Source: Salinisphaera hydrothermalis C41B8 (GTDB lineage: Bacteria; Pseudomonadota; Gammaproteobacteria; Nevskiales; Salinisphaeraceae). From it: 64,000 bases of DNA. The stretch covers positions 45,900 to 109,899 of the forward strand of contig NZ_APNK01000011.1 of NCBI RefSeq assembly GCF_000732535.1, read 5' to 3'. The notes under the pieces were generated by a model. It ran no database searches. It worked only from the letters and a program-made list of their open reading frames with translations, and was not told the DNA's origin. Position numbers and translations under genes: made by a program. Shown here piece after piece: positions 63,534 to 64,000 of this stretch. Within the stretch, counting starts at the first letter, position 1, and the number at the start of each line of letters is the position of its first letter.

Positions 63534-64000
63534 TTATTCCCTTTCCGTGTCTCGTTCCGCGCCGAAGCGTTTGGCATCTTGTGAGGGCTCTAGCGCGGCT
63601 ATCGACAGCCCATCGGTACGTTGAATCGAGAGTCGCCGAGAGGCAGCTATGAGCCCGGATTCGCTAACGTGCTTATGGATAACTCGCTCACAGGTCGGGC
63701 AAAGGCCGATCAAGCGACCGGCCCGCGTTTCAGCGCCGGGCTCGAAGTCCGCGAATCCGCCCGCTGGTTCTTTCGGTGAACCGCAAGCGACGCAGTAAAG
63801 CTCATGGGGCGCGCAAGGCCGCTTATTGGCAGCGCGCTTTCTCTGGTGGAACGCTCGCAGGGCGGCACCGCGAATCATCGTCGGCGTGTACTCGTCGATC
63901 GCGGGCAAGCCCTGCTTGAGCCAGTTACGCACGGTATGTAAGCGTCCGGGCGCCCCCTCTGTTTTGAGGCTGTGCGGGTGGTCAAGATACGACCTCACGC
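63534..64000 (-). CDS. Integrase-associated zinc-ribbon protein, cut off by window end
   Basis: At least 154 residues; the frame is still open at the window edge, and the GTG at 63998 may be internal. It has a helix-turn-helix-like start (LHTVRNWLKQGLPAIDEYTP), then TMIRGAALRAFHQRKRAANK, CAPHELYCVACGSPKEPAGG and LCPTCERVIHKHVS. The two CxxC pairs would hold zinc. I recall this architecture in small proteins next to tyrosine recombinases in genomic islands, where they may help choose the att site. Located 53 bp upstream of the integrase on the same strand. Confidence 0.65.
   Translation of the reverse strand, partial: VRSYLDHPHSLKTEGAPGRLHTVRNWLKQGLPAIDEYTPTMIRGAALRAFHQRKRAANKRPCAPHELYCVACGSPKEPAGGFADFEPGAETRAGRLIGLCPTCERVIHKHVSESGLIAASRRLSIQRTDGLSIAALEPSQDAKRFGAERDTERE

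Noticed and set aside
1..64000. tRNA genes or CRISPR arrays
   Set aside because: No T-loop GGTTCGAATCC-type segments with matching stems and no regularly spaced repeats were found on either strand.

Overview
The window is GC-rich chromosomal DNA from a gammaproteobacterium. Support for this is the pepP-ubiH-ubiI-gcv gene order, the lgt-thyA pair, a ZapE ATPase, XerD, SlyX and a seven-iron FdxA ferredoxin. Family-level resemblance suggests a halophilic or marine lineage such as Salinisphaera, but that assignment is weak. No rRNA, tRNA or CRISPR array is visible.

Region 1 (1-16340) is mostly housekeeping. It starts with the end of pepP and two ubiquinone hydroxylases. A sigma70-type promoter then drives a tandem glycine riboswitch and the glycine cleavage operon (gcvT, gcvH, gcvPA, a thiol peroxidase, gcvPB). 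A PfkB sugar or nucleoside kinase, a GNAT acetyltransferase, lgt and thyA follow. A REC-GGDEF-EAL protein and a PAS histidine kinase sit between thyA and folA, and the kinase overlaps folA. A small acyl-CoA-binding protein closes the block.

Region 2 (16390-20941) holds two copies of a 275-285 bp element with terminal inverted repeats and an inner inverted repeat. Between them are a sirtuin, a ROK-family protein that has lost its kinase motifs, and an ATP-grasp protein of unknown role.

Region 3 (21007-30332) is the most unusual part. A leftward operon encodes an NCS1 permease, formamidase FmdA, the zinc-ribbon protein FmdB and aliphatic amidase AmiE. Divergent from it is a second NCS1 transporter, paralogous to the permease, fused to a complete hybrid histidine kinase and overlapping a LuxR-type response regulator gene. 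Both NCS1 proteins share an eight-cysteine module with identical spacing, at residues 502-539 in both. I propose a transporter-derived amide or amine-compound sensor controlling the neighbouring amide operon.

Region 4 (30399-42427) has a small membrane protein, a zeta-like GST, a large NAD-glutamate dehydrogenase, and an AraC regulator divergent from a three-gene operon (alkyl-DHAP-synthase-like flavoenzyme, GlpD-like dehydrogenase, FGGY kinase).

Region 5 (42383-48303) is a leftward five-gene operon with every junction overlapping by 4 bp: a flippase-like membrane protein, a HAD-UbiA fusion, DprE1-like, DprE2-like and a GT-C glycosyltransferase. It reads as a complete polyprenyl-phospho-arabinose pathway with a user enzyme.

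Region 6 (48535-59527) is again core-like: acyl-CoA ligase, two MaoC-type proteins, zapE, xerD, a CYTH protein, fdxA, a Nudix hydrolase, ppc, two small unknown proteins, slyX and a HIT protein.

Region 7 (about 59830 to the end) looks like one end of a genomic island. It starts with an AT-rich stretch and a direct repeat, and carries an HTH protein, an unknown protein, a tyrosine recombinase and an integrase-associated zinc-ribbon protein that runs off the window.
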